A stretch of 64,000 nucleotides of DNA, taken from assembly GCA_027922465.2 (NCBI GenBank), contig BQMF02000011.1, forward strand, positions 1,674,001 through 1,738,000, in the 5' to 3' direction. Below the pieces are notes generated by a model, which did not search any database, was not told the origin of the DNA, and worked only from the letters and a program-made list of their open reading frames with translations. Shown piece by piece: positions 1-13,600 of this stretch. This DNA is from Turritopsis dohrnii (taxonomy: Eukaryota; Cnidaria; Hydrozoa; Anthoathecata; Oceaniidae). A program made the position numbers and the translations under genes. Position 1 is the stretch's first letter. Each line of letters starts with the position of its first letter.

Positions 1-6
1 GGTTTA

Positions 7-80
7 GAACGCGCTGAATGAAGCGGCTCTATTGTTTTTTCAGGTTGAGATCCGATAATAGCGGTCCGCTCAGCGCGTTC
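7..80. repeat. Short inverted repeat at window edge; 81-1414 has no supported gene
   Basis: An 11-bp arm beginning GAACGCGCTGA at 7-17 is matched by its reverse complement at 70-80, and a related GCGCATTCTTAAAGCG stretch follows near 98. It could be the edge of a foldback element cut by the window. From 81 to the UQCRQ start at 1415 I see only short open frames on both strands, none with a recognisable family signature. This stretch should contain the UQCRQ promoter, but no TATA or other element can be pointed to with confidence. Confidence 0.4.
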
Positions 81-1414
81 TTAAAAGTCGACTTCAACGC
101 GCATTCTTAAAGCGTCACCCAATCAAAATGCAACATGTGATGTAAAAAAACTTTCTGAAAGGCATGGTCAGCGGTCAGCGTAAGGAAAACAAGCTTACAA
201 CGTACTACAATCCAAATCATTACGCATTCTGAATGTTAAAGGTACGGTGATAACAGCGCAGTTTGAAAACAGCGAGCATAGAATAACAAGACACTCGTTT
301 TAAAAAGATTGCCCCTTCTGCCTGCCTTACTACAGCACATCAACCAAAGGAAACAACGAACAAAGAAAAATCTGCGAAGCCTGAACGCAAACAGCATCTA
401 TTGAGAGAGAGGAAGTGAACTTATGATTAAACACGTTATGAACTTGTATATAAAACGCAAAACGCAAACAGACACAATCTCAACAAACTAAACTACTTAG
501 TTAAAGTTTTGTTGTTGCTTTCGTTCTTCTGTTTTTTCTGTACAGATACAAAAGACACGAAGCTATCACTGGAATCAAGAAAGCCAGGCAAGCCGAACAA
601 AGAAGGGTTAGGCAACGTGCCACCTACCAACAATGGGGTGATATGCGGTAGACCGTTAGGGTCACCCGAGTAGAGCAAAGCTCCTCCCCCAGAACATCAA
701 TGGAGGAGACGAAGATGTAGTGTTTTATCTCCACGAAGGAGATCCATGTATACAGTTGTGTTCAGTGACTTCAGGCTTCAAAGATGGTAACAAAGTTTTA
801 ATTTTTCTCAATGTAAAGGTTATTTTACAAGGAGCATTTACCTTTTCGACGCGTTCTTGAACTTGTCGGATACCTTTCCACCACGGTTTTCTCTTCTCGT
901 TTCTCTTCGCTGTCCTCCACAATCTCCCTCGCATCTTTCTTCTTGGTGTTTTCGACTATTTTGGTAAGGAATTGTTCACAAATGACGTCAACCATTTTTT
1001 TCACGATTTTTATAAGAAACTTTTACTTAATTAGAAAATCAAGGCTTTGGAAATGGTGAAATCGTTCGAAATCATTTTCCAGGGGGAATTGTCCTGACAC
1101 CCCCTTATGTATGTGGATTTCTGAAACTTTGTTTATTGTAAAAGTACTGCTAAGTACTGTTAAATTCAGGGGGGATTGTCCTAGAACCGTTAAATTCGTA
1201 CAAAAAATGTTTCTCGTGCACTTTTTTATACATCCGTGTTTTATATTCAACGCGCGAAGGTCCAAGCCACGGGGTGAATTTTGCATCTATTGAGCATGCG
1301 CAAAACTATTTTTCAACAGGCTGGATAGAGTACCGCACAAGTCAGAGCAGCAACAACATTTACTCTAACTGTTGGTTGCCTCATATTTTGGCAGTGGAAT
1401 TTTGCTGTTAGGAG

Positions 1415-1663
1415 ATGGGTGGAAAGTTTGGAAATTTGTCCAGGTACAGAAACGTGATATCGTACTCGCTGTCTCCGTTTGAGCAAAGAGCATTTGCCGG
1501 TTTTTTCTCCAAAGGTGCTGCAAACTTGTATCGACGATTTATGAGTCAAGTTTTTTACGTCGCCCCACCTTTCGTTATCTTAGGACTTATCATAAATTCT
1601 GCCGATAACGAACATCATCATTTATCTCGTAAAAATCCGAAAGACTTTGAAAATGATCAATAA
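1415..1663 (+). CDS. UQCRQ: Cytochrome b-c1 complex subunit 8 (ubiquinol-cytochrome c reductase, complex III subunit VII)
   Basis: The 82-residue protein belongs to the QCR8/UQCRQ family, a small inner-membrane subunit of respiratory complex III that packs against cytochrome b. It supports assembly of the bc1 dimer rather than catalysis. The N-terminus MGGKFGNLSRYRNVISYSLS and the following SPFEQRAFAGFFSKG are family hallmarks. A hydrophobic helix (about residues 48-65, FYVAPPFVILGLIIN) is the single membrane span, and the KNP..(F/Y)ENDQ tail is the usual C-terminus. Length equals the mammalian protein, so the ATG at 1415 is the natural start. The coding region is one exon here. No neighbour shares its function. 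Confidence 0.95.
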   Translation: MGGKFGNLSRYRNVISYSLSPFEQRAFAGFFSKGAANLYRRFMSQVFYVAPPFVILGLIINSADNEHHHLSRKNPKDFENDQ

Positions 1664-1664
1664 A
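1659..1664 (+). promoter_or_regulatory. AATAAA poly(A) signal overlapping the UQCRQ stop codon
   Basis: The codons GAT CAA TAA are followed by AAG, so the hexamer AATAAA at 1659-1664 overlaps the stop codon (1661-1663). If it is the signal in use, the 3' UTR would be only some tens of bases long. No other AATAAA is obvious in the next 100 bases. That this hexamer is used is an inference. Confidence 0.5.
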
Positions 1665-1951
1665 AGTTGAGAACTTACATTCTGTTCTGCACACATGTGG
1701 TGAATGAAAGCGTATGAAATGATATTATTTTTAAATAGTTGCTGTATATCATGAAAACTGAATTATGAGAAAATGTTAATGTGAGTTGTTATTTTTATCG
1801 TGAGTTGAAATTGTTTACATATAAATGATCAGATCAGATAAAAAATGAACATTATTTTGATTCCGGGGTGAACAAAGAGGTGGTGAACTAGAGAGCAGGT
1901 TTTAAAGTCATGCATGGTGTTTAAGGACTGGTTTTCAAGAAATTCTATATA

Positions 1952-2209
1952 TACCTTAAGGGGATTTTTTTTGCATGTGATTAATTTTTGTGAGCCAAGG
2001 TTCAAGAGGGTTTTGTGTGGATTAATTTTTCCAAGTCAGAGCTTCATGGATTTAATTTTGCGAATGTGAACAAAGTGCAATGCGTGTATTTTTTTGCGAA
2101 TCGTTCATGTCCTGACGTTTTGTGTGGATTTATTTGTGTGAATTTGACCAAAATTCGCAAAATTTGCAAAAATTAATCCACGTAAAAAAAAAAAAATCCC
2201 CTTAGGGTA
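1952..2209. mobile_element. MITE with TA-flanked terminal inverted repeats
   Basis: The left end reads TACCTTAAGGGGATTTTTTT and the right end is its near-perfect inverse, ending in CCCCTTAGGGTA. The internal sequence is AT-rich with several 'gattaatttttg' type words and has no coding potential. TA at both extremities fits a Tc1/mariner-type or other TA-targeting non-autonomous element. The left T-run and right A-run are long, so this copy may be old. Confidence 0.75.
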
Positions 2210-2397
2210 TGATGAAAGTTTAAAAGGATAGTTATGACCCTTGATCTTTGATTTCCAAAATAATGATAGGTAATAAAAGCTGGCAAACTAGTGAGGTATA
2301 TTTAAAACCATGATCACTCTGGCAGTGACAGTCATTTAGGCTGCTTCTCAATGTAAGCATTTTCTACCTGCTTGTATTCCTGTCATACAAAACACTA

Positions 2398-2812
2398 CAC
2401 GCTTTTTTTTTTATAAGAACCAGTAAAATCTGACCTGAGGCTGGCTGTTCTTATTTTTTTAGCCTTTTTCAGCCTGAATTGTTCTTATTTTGTTCTTATC
2501 TTTTAGAACACAGTTTCAAATTTCAGCCTTATTTTGTTCTTATTTATGGAACTTCCAGCAAAATAAGAATAAATCTTTTTTAAAGCAACTGATAAAAAGG
2601 ATGGTTGCAGTTCGGTACTCATTCGCACATTTATTGAAGGTGAAAAAATAACAAAACTTCTTTCTTATTCTACAAGAAAATTGAGGCTCACACTGTTCTT
2701 AATTTTTGGAACAATGATTTGAGCCTCAGGTTGTTCTTATTTTGTTCTTATTTTTTGGCCAAATCTGAGGCTCGTGTTCTTATAAAATTGTTCTTTTAAA
2801 AAGAAAAGCGTG
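2398..2812. mobile_element. TA-flanked MITE (CACGC...GCGTG family), copy 1
   Basis: The element starts CACGCTTTTTTT and ends AAAAGCGTG, each end bordered by TA. Sub-terminal blocks contain many repeats of 'ttgttctta' and 'gcctgaggctg' in both orientations. The same element occurs at 59371-59834 in the opposite orientation, and a shorter relative at 35319-35418. There is no ORF. Conservation of the termini between copies supports the boundaries. Confidence 0.8.
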
Positions 2813-5456
2813 TATTTTGGGTATGTTGACCAAATTTGTTCATTTTTGCAATGTTTCTTATGTTTTTGCAGAAAAAATACTGCTTTGCTGCACCAAAAAC
2901 GTTTCTTTTCGACATATGATTAAAGTAATGTACTAGACAGATTTAATTCCCAACATTTATGTACACATTCATCCTTGCCAGTGCTCTCATGAATATTTTT
3001 GTAAATTCTACAACAATTATTGTGATCACTTTGTTATAAAAAGATAGCTATGGAATTGGTGCATTTGTACATTTTACATCTTAATTCTGACAGCAATATT
3101 TTAAAAGAAGATTTATCCATTCTTGTCCTATTTATTTGGAATAAGATTGCAATTAGGGTGTCCAACAGATAAAATAGGAAATTAAAATTCAGTTAACTTT
3201 GTTGTTGTTGTTTATATCGAACTCTGAAGGATGCAGATGACTAAATTTAGAAGGGTTCATTTTTCAATGAAATCATTCTATACCAACACCAGGCAGAAAA
3301 TAGAATACTACTTTAAACAAAGAAAGTGTTTCCGGAAGAAACCGTGGTTTAGCTGAACCGCAAAATTTGTGCAAACTTTTGCGGTTCGTGGAAATTTATC
3401 TTTTTTGGCGGGAAAAACTTTTGCGCCCGCCAAAGTTGAATAATTCGAAAACTTTGAAGATCGAAGCACATTCAGTGTTTTTGATGAATTTGATCCTGAA
3501 GCTGAACAATAAGACGTATTTTTAGAAAACGCCAAGTCTGCTGTTGCTGTATTCTTCATTTTGATGTTAAAAAAATGGGCTTATGTACTTTAAACTTTAT
3601 GGGGAGAAAGTTTCGCGAAAAAAGACTGGCATGCGGATTCGCGAAAGTTTATCCCATGCGAAAAAATTTCATAAAGTATTTTTGTGGTTACTTCGCTGAA
3701 ATCCTTTCCAAAATTTGTTTCAATATATAATGTATTGCTTTAACGTTGAACAACTCTCTTTATTTTTTGGCTTAAAACCTATTCCATGTAATAGTTATAC
3801 CTTTTTTGTCATTATTGATTCTTTCTTTATGTTAAAGTACTTCGAATTTCTTGAATGTACTTGAAATTCGAATTTTTATAGAAATACTTTAATTAAACAA
3901 AAGGCCTTCGAACTTCAAGTATGTCGGTCGTAGCAATTTCTTTTGAAATAATTAGGAAAAAAAGGATTTTTTTTGTGGGATTAAACTGTTCAGTTCAAGC
4001 CAAAACCACAAAAAAACACTTTCTTCCTTTAAAGCACTGTATTTTCATTTGTTGAGATTCTTAAGTTACTCCTGGCGAATGTTCGCATTCGAAAGAGCAG
4101 ATTTATTTTCAAACAAGTTAATATTTTTGAGAATTTCACTTCGCTTAAAGATTTGGATTTGAATAATCCACTTGGAAATAGAAAAATAAACAGAGAATAA
4201 CAAAACTTTCAAACATAACCGTTGTACTTACAGCCTAATCAACTCGGTACATGCCTATTCATAAAATGAATTGCATAGAATCGAAGCAAAAATTGATGAC
4301 TATGCATTATTTGGTTTGCTATTTAAACACGAGAAAGGTCTGAGAAGGTCTGTATAAGATCTATCTAATTTTTTGCTCAATGTGTTGTTGCGCACCGAAG
4401 AAAATTAGTTTTTTATAACATACAAGGTATTTAGACCTTGGGTTTCCATTCATAGTTGTTGGTTTTGATAGACCCTCATTGAGCAATTAAAAGCTGCTAT
4501 TAAACGCAACCGAATGGCATGGGTTCGAGGTTGTCTATTACAGCCACAGCATTTCAGGTAAATCTTTTTGCCGTGTGTTAAATTTCGAAAACAATATATC
4601 TCTCTCTGGTTCACCTGCGGCAAAAAATAGTTGACGAAAAATAGAATTACAAAAAGTGTATCCATTGTGCAGAAGTGGTGTTAAAACTCATCGAATCACT
4701 CTTCCTTAATCTCAAGATGAAATCCAATCTATACTTTCTGAGTTCAAAGTAGCAATTGGAAAGACAAAGACATTCACATAGATGGTACCAACCTCAACCG
4801 TGTATCGAAAAGGCAAGAGACCCTGGGTTCGAGGTTGAACTGAACGCCGACGTTGAAGTCACAAGGACACTATAAATTCAAAAAGTGTTGGATAGATGGC
4901 CTGGTGGTTGTAATGATCATCTTGAAAGATCCATTGGAATTTAATTTCAGCCATCTTTTGTATACATACGCTACTGATGCTTCCTGTGTTTATATTATTC
5001 TTTGCATGCACCACCCCGTTGTTGTCCCGAGATTGTCACATTGATAGGTCAATCCAACCCACTGCTGTCGCAAGATTGTCACATTGAAATGTCGATAAAA
5101 GCTTGTATGTTTTTTTTTTTCTTGCACACTTTTCATCTGATAGAAAGATTTGCAGTTTTAAAATACTTTAATGCGTTCACCAAGTTTTTCACATGGCAAA
5201 GGTTTTTAATGGAGTACTATATCTTACATAATTGACATTTTGGCTAGTTCCGCGTTTCATGCTAAATTTGGACAGTGAAAACGAAGAAGGAAAAAACTGT
5301 AATTGATTTCTTTCATTTCTTACGCAGAAATCCAATTATTTGCAAGCATTCTCTACATTTTTGTAATGACTAATTTTGATGTCGCGGAAAATTCCGCACG
5401 ACAAAAAATCTACAGCCTGATTGGCTGAAAAAGCCCCATAGAAATGACTATCAAAA
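2813..5456. other. AT-rich intergenic stretch with foldback fragments, no supported gene
   Basis: The only open frames are short and lack family features. Pieces of the 'GGGTTCGAGGTTG' foldback family (see 6791-6871) occur near 4519-4533 and 4810-4837. Small imperfect inverted repeats lie at about 3595-3680. I see no RNA gene or convincing exon. Confidence 0.5.
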
Positions 5457-5548
5457 CCGACCTTAGGTGCAGGTGGCTTAACAACCCACCTTCCGTAGGT
5501 GGAGGTGGCTTAACAACTGACTTTCCTTAGGTGCAGGTGGCCTAACCA
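5457..5548. repeat. Minisatellite, about three units
   Basis: Three imperfect tandem units of roughly 30 bases share the core 'taggtg(c/g)aggtggctta' followed by 'aacaac' or similar. The units diverge at single bases. The repeat lies in intergenic DNA and has no visible coding role. Confidence 0.7.
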
Positions 5549-5957
5549 TCTTTCGTTTTCACTTTATTTCTTCTAGACTTTAGAACACTTGTGGTGGAGT
5601 AAAATACCGAACCCAACACCCCTCAAATTGGAGGCCATTAGTACAGCTGGTATTTGATTTTTCGAGTACCTATATATATATATATTTCTTTTTAGCTGAG
5701 TAATTATTGTATTTGTACGCTAAAAAAACCGCACCATCATTATTAAAGTATTTAATGCGCCGTGATAAAAGTACCGTCATTATTTTTGTGTCGTGTTGTT
5801 TTAGCACCTTGTTTAGTATAGATATTATTGACATAAAATTTGTTTTATTAATTGGCCAAGCTAGTGTGAAATCTCCTCAAATAGTGGAGGATCGAAGTTA
5901 CAAATTATTCTATTCAACTCAAATCTCATAATGTGTGCTTCTTATAAGAGTCGAGTT

Positions 5958-6225
5958 CGGTGGCGTAACTGCGTTAAACTTAGGACAGGTGCGTTTTTCA
6001 CATATTTGGGCGTAAAACAAGCAATCGTAAACCAATGGCGCATTTCATACCATGTCAACAAACGCACGAAGTTATTTTATTCAATTTTGTTGTCAAATAA
6101 TTAATGCTTTAAATAAATTTAATATATAGAATAACGTATGAAACATTGCTTGGTAAGCAAAAAGGGCAAGCTAAATCTGAGGGCGGAGCGGTCGCACCTA
6201 ACGCACCCCGCCAGTTACGCCACTG
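5958..6225. mobile_element. hAT-like MITE with CAGTGGCGTAACTG termini
   Basis: The right end, read inward on the minus strand, is CAGTGGCGTAACTGGCGG. The left end is CGGTGGCGTAACTGCG, an inverted match. CAGTGGCGTAAC is a terminal repeat common to hAT-type elements. A further inner match (GGTGCG) lies near both ends. No transposase is encoded and I could not find a clear 8-bp target duplication. Confidence 0.65.
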
Positions 6226-6790
6226 TGGGGTTACTTTATTACATAAACATCGGGTGTATGAAAGAAAATAGCATAAAAGAAAAGAAACACCCATAATCCG
6301 ATGCCCTCTTCTCAATGAAGCACTTTCCAAATTATTTCGTTTTTTTCCCATCTGAGCTCTCACTTATTTAAACGTGTTTATATATATATTATGTAAAAAA
6401 ATATTTATTTGTGAAAAGCTTTTCGGTATTACGCCATCTTTAGTTACAGTTGTTTTCAACTATGTATATATTATTATATATTTTTTAAGGCTGACTTCTC
6501 TTGTGGACCATCAGAAATGTATTCCTCGAATTTTAAGACACAGCCTTTCATGCTGGAAAACTGATAATGGTTTTAATTTATATAATACCTATTACATCAT
6601 GCCTATCGATAGTCAACACTATCAGCCCTAATCTTCACAGTGACTTCTCATCAATGCTGGAATTTGAACCCAACAGTTGAAATTGCATGCACAACACTTA
6701 CCAATTGCGCACTGTTTTATTCTCGTCTGGAGAGTTTCTGCACCTAATATTATGGAACAGGTCTGTTGTAATCCGTGGCTGTATTCACTG

Positions 6791-6871
6791 CAACCTCAAA
6801 CCCAGGGTTTCTCGCCTTTTCTTGCCGCCGTCCTAATATCGTAAAGGCAAGAAACCCTGGGTTTGAGGTTG
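6791..6871. mobile_element. Foldback MITE (CAACCTC...GAGGTTG), 81 bp
   Basis: The element is almost entirely a hairpin. The left arm (CAACCTCAAACCCAGGGTTT) is mirrored by the right arm, with a loop near 'gccgccgtcctaat'. A second full copy is at 47150-47238, and partial copies lie near 4519 and 4810-4837. The copy at 47150 has a clear target duplication, which shows that this hairpin is mobile. Confidence 0.75.
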
Positions 6872-7695
6872 TTCAGACTATTACTTATCACCCTCGTTTC
6901 TATTACGTGGATTTTCTTGTTATTGTTGATTATTATAATATTTTATTTTTTGTTAGAATATAAACACACTTAACAAATCATATTTTACATTTTTCAGCTC
7001 AACAAAAACAATCCTTCTGCTACCCACATCAAAGTTGTTAGTTCTGGAGCTGTATGTTTCGTGCTATGAGATCAGATCTGCAGTTATCATGCCTAACAAA
7101 TTGTTTGCAATAAAATGAACAAATTAATATCTCATAAAATTTCAATCTAAGATATTTTACTATCTGTAGTATATAACTGAGCCTAAATGTTTCCCTCCAG
7201 TGACTGTTCCTTTTTTTGTATATGGGTTAACTAACACAAAAAAATGTTTAGGCGTCGCTGCTAAACACCAAAGACGCTGCGCGGTTACACCTAACCAAAA
7301 GCGTTCCACGAATCATGCGGCATCTGTCGATCAAGTTGTTCTGATCTACTAATCTCTTATCAGGTGCTCTCTCATCAGAGCGTAACGAAAACGAATCGAA
7401 TACTGGATTTTTCTCTTCTGTATGATATTTTGTGAAATTAATTATTTATTGGTAATTTGTAAGGGGTTAAAAAGATTAAACTGAAATTAACATAATTTTT
7501 TTTTTTGCGGGACCCAATTTTTTTTCGAAATTGGGTTGTTAAATGACTTTTCGTGTGACATTTAATCAACACAACAGAGTAAAGTCAATAATCTCTTTTG
7601 AATGCCTTAATGGATGGTTTTTAGTAGCTACACAGCTATGTTAGATCGATGACTTTACATAGCGGCGTTCGAATTCTTATAAGATTGGGTTTAGT

Positions 7696-10600
7696 ATGCG
7701 ATACGTGGTTTTATATTGGAAGCTGGTAGCTTTAACTTTGTTATTATGTAGTGTTGATATAGGTAAGTTGTGTTATATTCGTTCGGTTCTTATATTGTAA
7801 ACTATCGTTAAATCCTGTTTACGTTTTCGGAGACTTTGAGTCTCGGGAGTAGTCGCTGCGAGATGACCGAAAACGAAAACTTTTCGTTAAAGCATTCTAC
7901 ATGTAGCGGTTAGGTGCGACCGTGGTTCAACGAGCTGTCAGGAAATTTCTATAAACAACAATATTTTGACTATCCTCGTATTGGTGCGTTGTATTGTTTC
8001 TTAGTAACCGGTCAACTGTAAACTAACGTGGGACAATTTGCTATCATTCTCATTGAATTTTAACATCAATGCGAGGTGGGTTATGGTAAAATGAGCGTTT
8101 ATATAAAAAAATAAAGTTCCATTCAAAACCAAAGCGAAGGAAGCATGTTGGCAATCCCAAAATGGTCTCCAATACATGCTCGTCCAATGAAATTTGAGGA
8201 ATTTCAACAGACATCAAACATAACATTCAGGAGACCTCTCTCAAGAAGTTAGCTCTTTTCTCCCGAAATTAGATCGGACGCAGTCACAATAGACCTTTTC
8301 ATGAATTACGTCATAACAAACAACGCCTCGTTTTCATCCTAAATGGTAATGACGTTTGTGCTAAAGAGAAACGAAACCACAGGTGAAAATGCTTCACGAA
8401 ATTCTTAATTTCTTAATGACAAACGTCATTACTATTCAGGATGAAAACGAGGCGTTGTTTGTTATAAAGAACTATTAGGATGGACCAACTCTACTAATTA
8501 TTTCTCTAAAACCTAGAGTTGTCATTCATCATGAAATCGCCAAACTGTCCTATTATTCTCTAGTAAGTTAGAACAGGCATAAATATCCCTAAATTTCTAA
8601 ATGATTTCAATCCGCAAAGGTTTTTTCATTTTAATTTTTTCCACAATAATAGGGACGTTTGTCCTTGCTCCTGAAAACTACGTAAGTCACGCAACCCCTA
8701 ACAAAAAACATTAAAAACGTGTTCACACAACCCCTAACAATAAACATTAAAAGGACTTTTCGAAATGGAGAGGATACCTCATGTACTGACGCTTCGAGAA
8801 TACTACACTTGTAAGGACACGAGATACGTAAAACAAGGGAAAAAATAATCAGCTACATAGAATAGTACGATGCGTGATGTTTATAGGGGAGAATTAAAGG
8901 GGATCCAGTCTTTGTTATTCAGTTATTCAGCTTGAGGTTTGACTCGCCATCGTTTCTGAATAAACGAGAGCTTGGAAGGAGTTTCAAATGAATCTACCGC
9001 GATCTTATTTTTGCATTAGTTTATGATATTGCCAAATTACGTTTTATAGCATGTGGAAACACGGTTCGTCAAGGAAAGGGAAGATATGAAAAGAGAGAAG
9101 AATTGAAAAAATATAATCAAAAAGAAAAGAAATACGATGACAGGTTTAACTTACATAAAAAAGACGAACTTTATAACGATGCAATCTCGCTGTACCAGAC
9201 TGACCATGGTATTGATCCAGCTATGACGTTATTACATGGCAAAGCTACCGAAGAACAGTTGAATGAACGAAATGCATTAAGGGAAGATTCACTTTTTGAG
9301 AAAAGCGCAATGGATCAGTTAAGTGAGGATGAAAGAGCAATGGCGTCAGACGAAAAGAAAGTTTATGATGACGAGAAAATGGTGGAAGATGATCAGAAAC
9401 GAAAATTCGGTAAACATAAATCTGAATCGGACGAGAATTATTCCGATAGAACTAATCGGAAAATTAAAGAGTTTGCGCAGTCCATTTCACCTGTTTATGA
9501 CCGGAAACAGAAACGGGATTATTCGGAGGAAGAGGACGGTACGGACGAGGATTTGGAAATGTTGACTGGATTTGATGAAGATAGTTTGAAGCACTTCGCA
9601 GGGGAGGGAGACGCGGACACCGGAGGAGGAAGTGAAACATCGTCCACCGCTTCGCAAATTCTTGGGAATATTGCCAGTATTTTTGAGGACGTGAACAAGG
9701 GAGATGATTTCGATTTTGTTCGAAGGAAAGATATAATTCCAAGACCCAGGAAAGAAACGCGGGAAAATTTCAACAGAGACAACGACATTTCACATGATGT
9801 TTATCAGAAAGACCGGGTAAGTGGCACTTTGTCTCGTTTCCTAAACATACATCCAAAGGAGTTCACAAAAATCTTTTGTTGGTTAACTGAGATTTTATGA
9901 TCGGAGACTTTCTGATTAATCTCAATGAAAAGTAAAAGTAAGAGTCTGAACATGATAAAAGGCATGAAACAACACAATGAATATTTTACATTCCATCCAT
10001 TCACCAAATCTTATTGAGGTTCCATTTTTTAAAATATTTATTATGTGCGATTGGGTTTGTGTTATGAATTCTATTCACAACGAAATACTTCACAACTCCT
10101 TGTCCCTACGTGTTTCATTTTTATTTTCTTGTTTCGAAGAATTGTTTTGGAGAGACTTTTTTTAAAAAAATAAAAATCAGGGAGAGAAAAAAAAAAAACA
10201 AGCAAAAATCCTGATGAGTTTTTTTTTGGAGATAATGATAATTTTGAGTCAGTTACAACCATCGAAAAGCCAGATCAGTTGTTTTTACTGCGACAAAAGC
10301 AAGACGAGCGAATGCAACGAAACAATAACGTGTCCGCACCCAGCTAATACGTGCTATGACGTTGGTTTTTATCCGTCGTTCGACAAAGATGCCGAGCCCA
10401 ATGTCTTCAGTAAATCTTGCGTGCATGATACCAACTGTGCCGAGTTTCTCATCTGTGACTCGAGTTACAAGTGTCGACTACATTGTTGCTTTTCAGATTA
10501 TTGTAACTCGAAATCATTTCGAATTCCAGTGACGTTCTTCATGCTCTCCAGCGTTGTGACTGTGGTGTTATTTTTGCTGTTATTCGACCATTAAATATGA

Positions 10601-13600
10601 ACATACAGAGGAGGAGTGTTGATTGGAAAAGCGAAAACAAAATCTTTGAAAAAAGTTACTTTTTTTAAATCGATGTTTTTTAAATCCCACTGATGGCGAG
10701 TCGCAGAGACTAAAAACAACATTCCCAATCCGATATCCTGTATAAACTGGCTTTTTTTTACTTTTTAATGATTTTCAATGAATCCTCCATTCATTGCTTT
10801 TCTGTATACGGAAACAACAAAATAGACCTTCTGGTCAATTACCCCGAGGAAGCTTTCATTTCTTATCTCCATAATTATTTTGGACTCATAAATATGATAA
10901 AAGGGAAGCCGTAAAATAATTTTTCTGGGACCTGTTGTTTTCTTTTGAAAAAGTAGCACACTTAATTTTGTTTCAACTTCTAAATCAAAACTGCTCTGAT
11001 GTACTTCACGGAAAGGTCTACTGTGTGCAGCAATTTTACCCCCTGCTAGAGTGTGGATGGTATAGTGGATATCATAGTTAAAAAGAATCAATACCAGGGG
11101 GGTATTAATAAAGTGAAGGAATTATGGCTGTGCATGTTAAGTAATCAAAATTTGTTTTCTTCCTGAATTAAATACATTGAACACAGTATTGAACCTACAT
11201 TGAATATAATTGAACCTACATTGAATATAATTGAACCTACATTGAATATAATTGAACTTACATTGTCCGTATTAAACATCGTTTTCCTTCCGGGATACAG
11301 GTTTGAAAATACGTTATTGCATTTTCTTTGTAAAAGTTGAGGAGATCTAAGTATTTAGACTGGTGGTATGGGAGTTGTAACTGAGACTAAAAAGCGATCT
11401 CCCATGACAACAGGAAACTTTGAGATTTGCCGGGACCTCTATGGAATATCCTACTAACCAGATCTCCATCAAACATGTTGAACCGGTCAGTCTCAGCAAG
11501 CTTTTATTGTTTCCACGAGCAACGAGTTTATTTTGGCGGTCTCGTTTTCATGTACTTTTTTTGTGAAATATCTAAATCTGCAACTCATTGTTTTAAGTTT
11601 TGGTAACAACAGCAGCTGACTTGTTTATGCAATAATCTGGAATGACAGGTTAATGTGTCAATGTATTTTTTGTTCCTTCCGCACGTTTTCAACTGAGCGG
11701 TTAAAAACTTCAACATTCACACGAAAGTATGCAAGGAAAAGGCCATTTTTTACTCAGTAAGCTTTAGTGAAACCCAAGGCAAACATAACAGTCCAATCAC
11801 ATTTAAATCTCAAACTGTGGTTGTTATAGAAGTTCCTTTCACCATCTTTCATTAGATACTTAAGATGGCCGACAAAGCTGTGGATGATCCAGAAGTAGCA
11901 TTCGATGAGGACGGGTATGAAAATAATGTTTTGATTGATGACGTTACGATGAGGAAACGACAAGTTGTCGATATAGAAGAAGTCGATCCAAAAGACGAAA
12001 TAATCGACGTCACGCAACAGAATCAGACGGAAGACGCCGGAAGCGGATCGTATCGTTATGAGATTGCAGATAAGCATGTGAAAATGAACGATTCAGAAGC
12101 CACGAAAGAAAATGGAAACTCGAGAAGTGTAATCAAAGATGAGCAAAAGCAAAGTTCGTTAGAACGAGCTGTCGATGGTTCCCTTACCACTGAACTGAAT
12201 AAATTAATTGAGAACTCAGATCATACTAGAAAGAAATCTTCGCAAAATCGCTCTTCGCAACAAGGGAGTGGTTCGGGTGAAAGTGACCACGGTTATATTG
12301 TTCTTCCTAAGACTAAAAATGGTACGGAAAATTCTTCATCGCCTGTTATGGAAAGTATTGTAAATCAAGTTGCGAAGACACCATCTTTACGACAAAAGTA
12401 TTTGTATCAGCTGACTCATCAGTTTATTGCTCCAAACACTGATGATCCATACCAATTTCCTGATCGCGTCGGTATAAAAGCTTTTATAGGAACAAAGAAT
12501 GAGAAAGTAGATGTTACCCAATCCATTGTGAACAAAAACAGTGAAGCACAAGGTGAAGATGATTACAAACAAATTGTGTACAAACCGATGTATTGGGACT
12601 GTAGCAGTGGTAGCGGTAGCGGCTCAGGAAGTGGTTCAGGAAGTGGGAGTGGTTCGGGTTGTGTTTTGAAACCATTCAAACCAAAAGACGATAAGAAAAA
12701 GAAAAAGGAAAAGAAAAACAAGAAGAAGAAAGAAAAGAAGAAGAAGAAGAAGAAGAAGAAAAAGAAGAAGAAGAAAGGTAAAAACACATCCCCCAGCACG
12801 TATCCACAACAGATGCCTGATAATCAACAATCACCACCACAACCACCACAACCTCCACCACAAAAGAAACCAATACCTCAAACACCGCCACAACAGCCGA
12901 ACCCTAACTATCCACAACAACCTCAAGTAAAACAAAAAAGTAAAACTAAAAGACCTGACCGAACGGCGATGAGTTTCCATAAACCACAAAAAGAAATCGC
13001 TTCTAACGCTTCCAAAAGGAACTCGAAAATCGGAATGTCTCTGCATTACGATCAAAGCAAAGACACCTGGGTAGCGAGATTAGATGATGACAAACAGAAG
13101 AATAAAGAATCGCAAAAGAAAGACAAGCGACCGAAAAACAACTCTAACGGTGTCATGACGTTAGTATACAGTCAGAAACACGGTACATGGATGGCCAGGA
13201 ATACCAACGCTGAATCAATCCCAAAAGAAAAATTCTCAGAAAGGAACGTGACAAAGAAAGACCAACACCCAAAACAAAAACAACAAGCCAATGACGTCAT
13301 GAAACTTGTTTATAATGCAGGTGTTTGGCAAGCTATCTCGCCCGCCCAACACACCAAACTAAGTCAGGATAAAAATAACACAAAGAAAACGAGTCCAATT
13401 CATAAGACAGGTGGGAAAATCACCATGGTTCCCGTCTATAGCCAAGAACTCGGCACTTGGGTGGCAGTCGAGAACCACAAGATACATGAAATGAACAAAA
13501 CAACCAATCGAAACACAACAAAAATGTATTCACACATCCCCAAAAAACCCAAAGGAATTTTTCTACCAGTTCACGATGACTCTTTCATCTCAAAGACAGG

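Noticed and set aside
12563..12891. Minus-strand frames rich in Phe, Leu and Val
   Set aside because: They are direct reverse readings of the poly-Lys and Gly-Ser tracts of the mucin-like gene.
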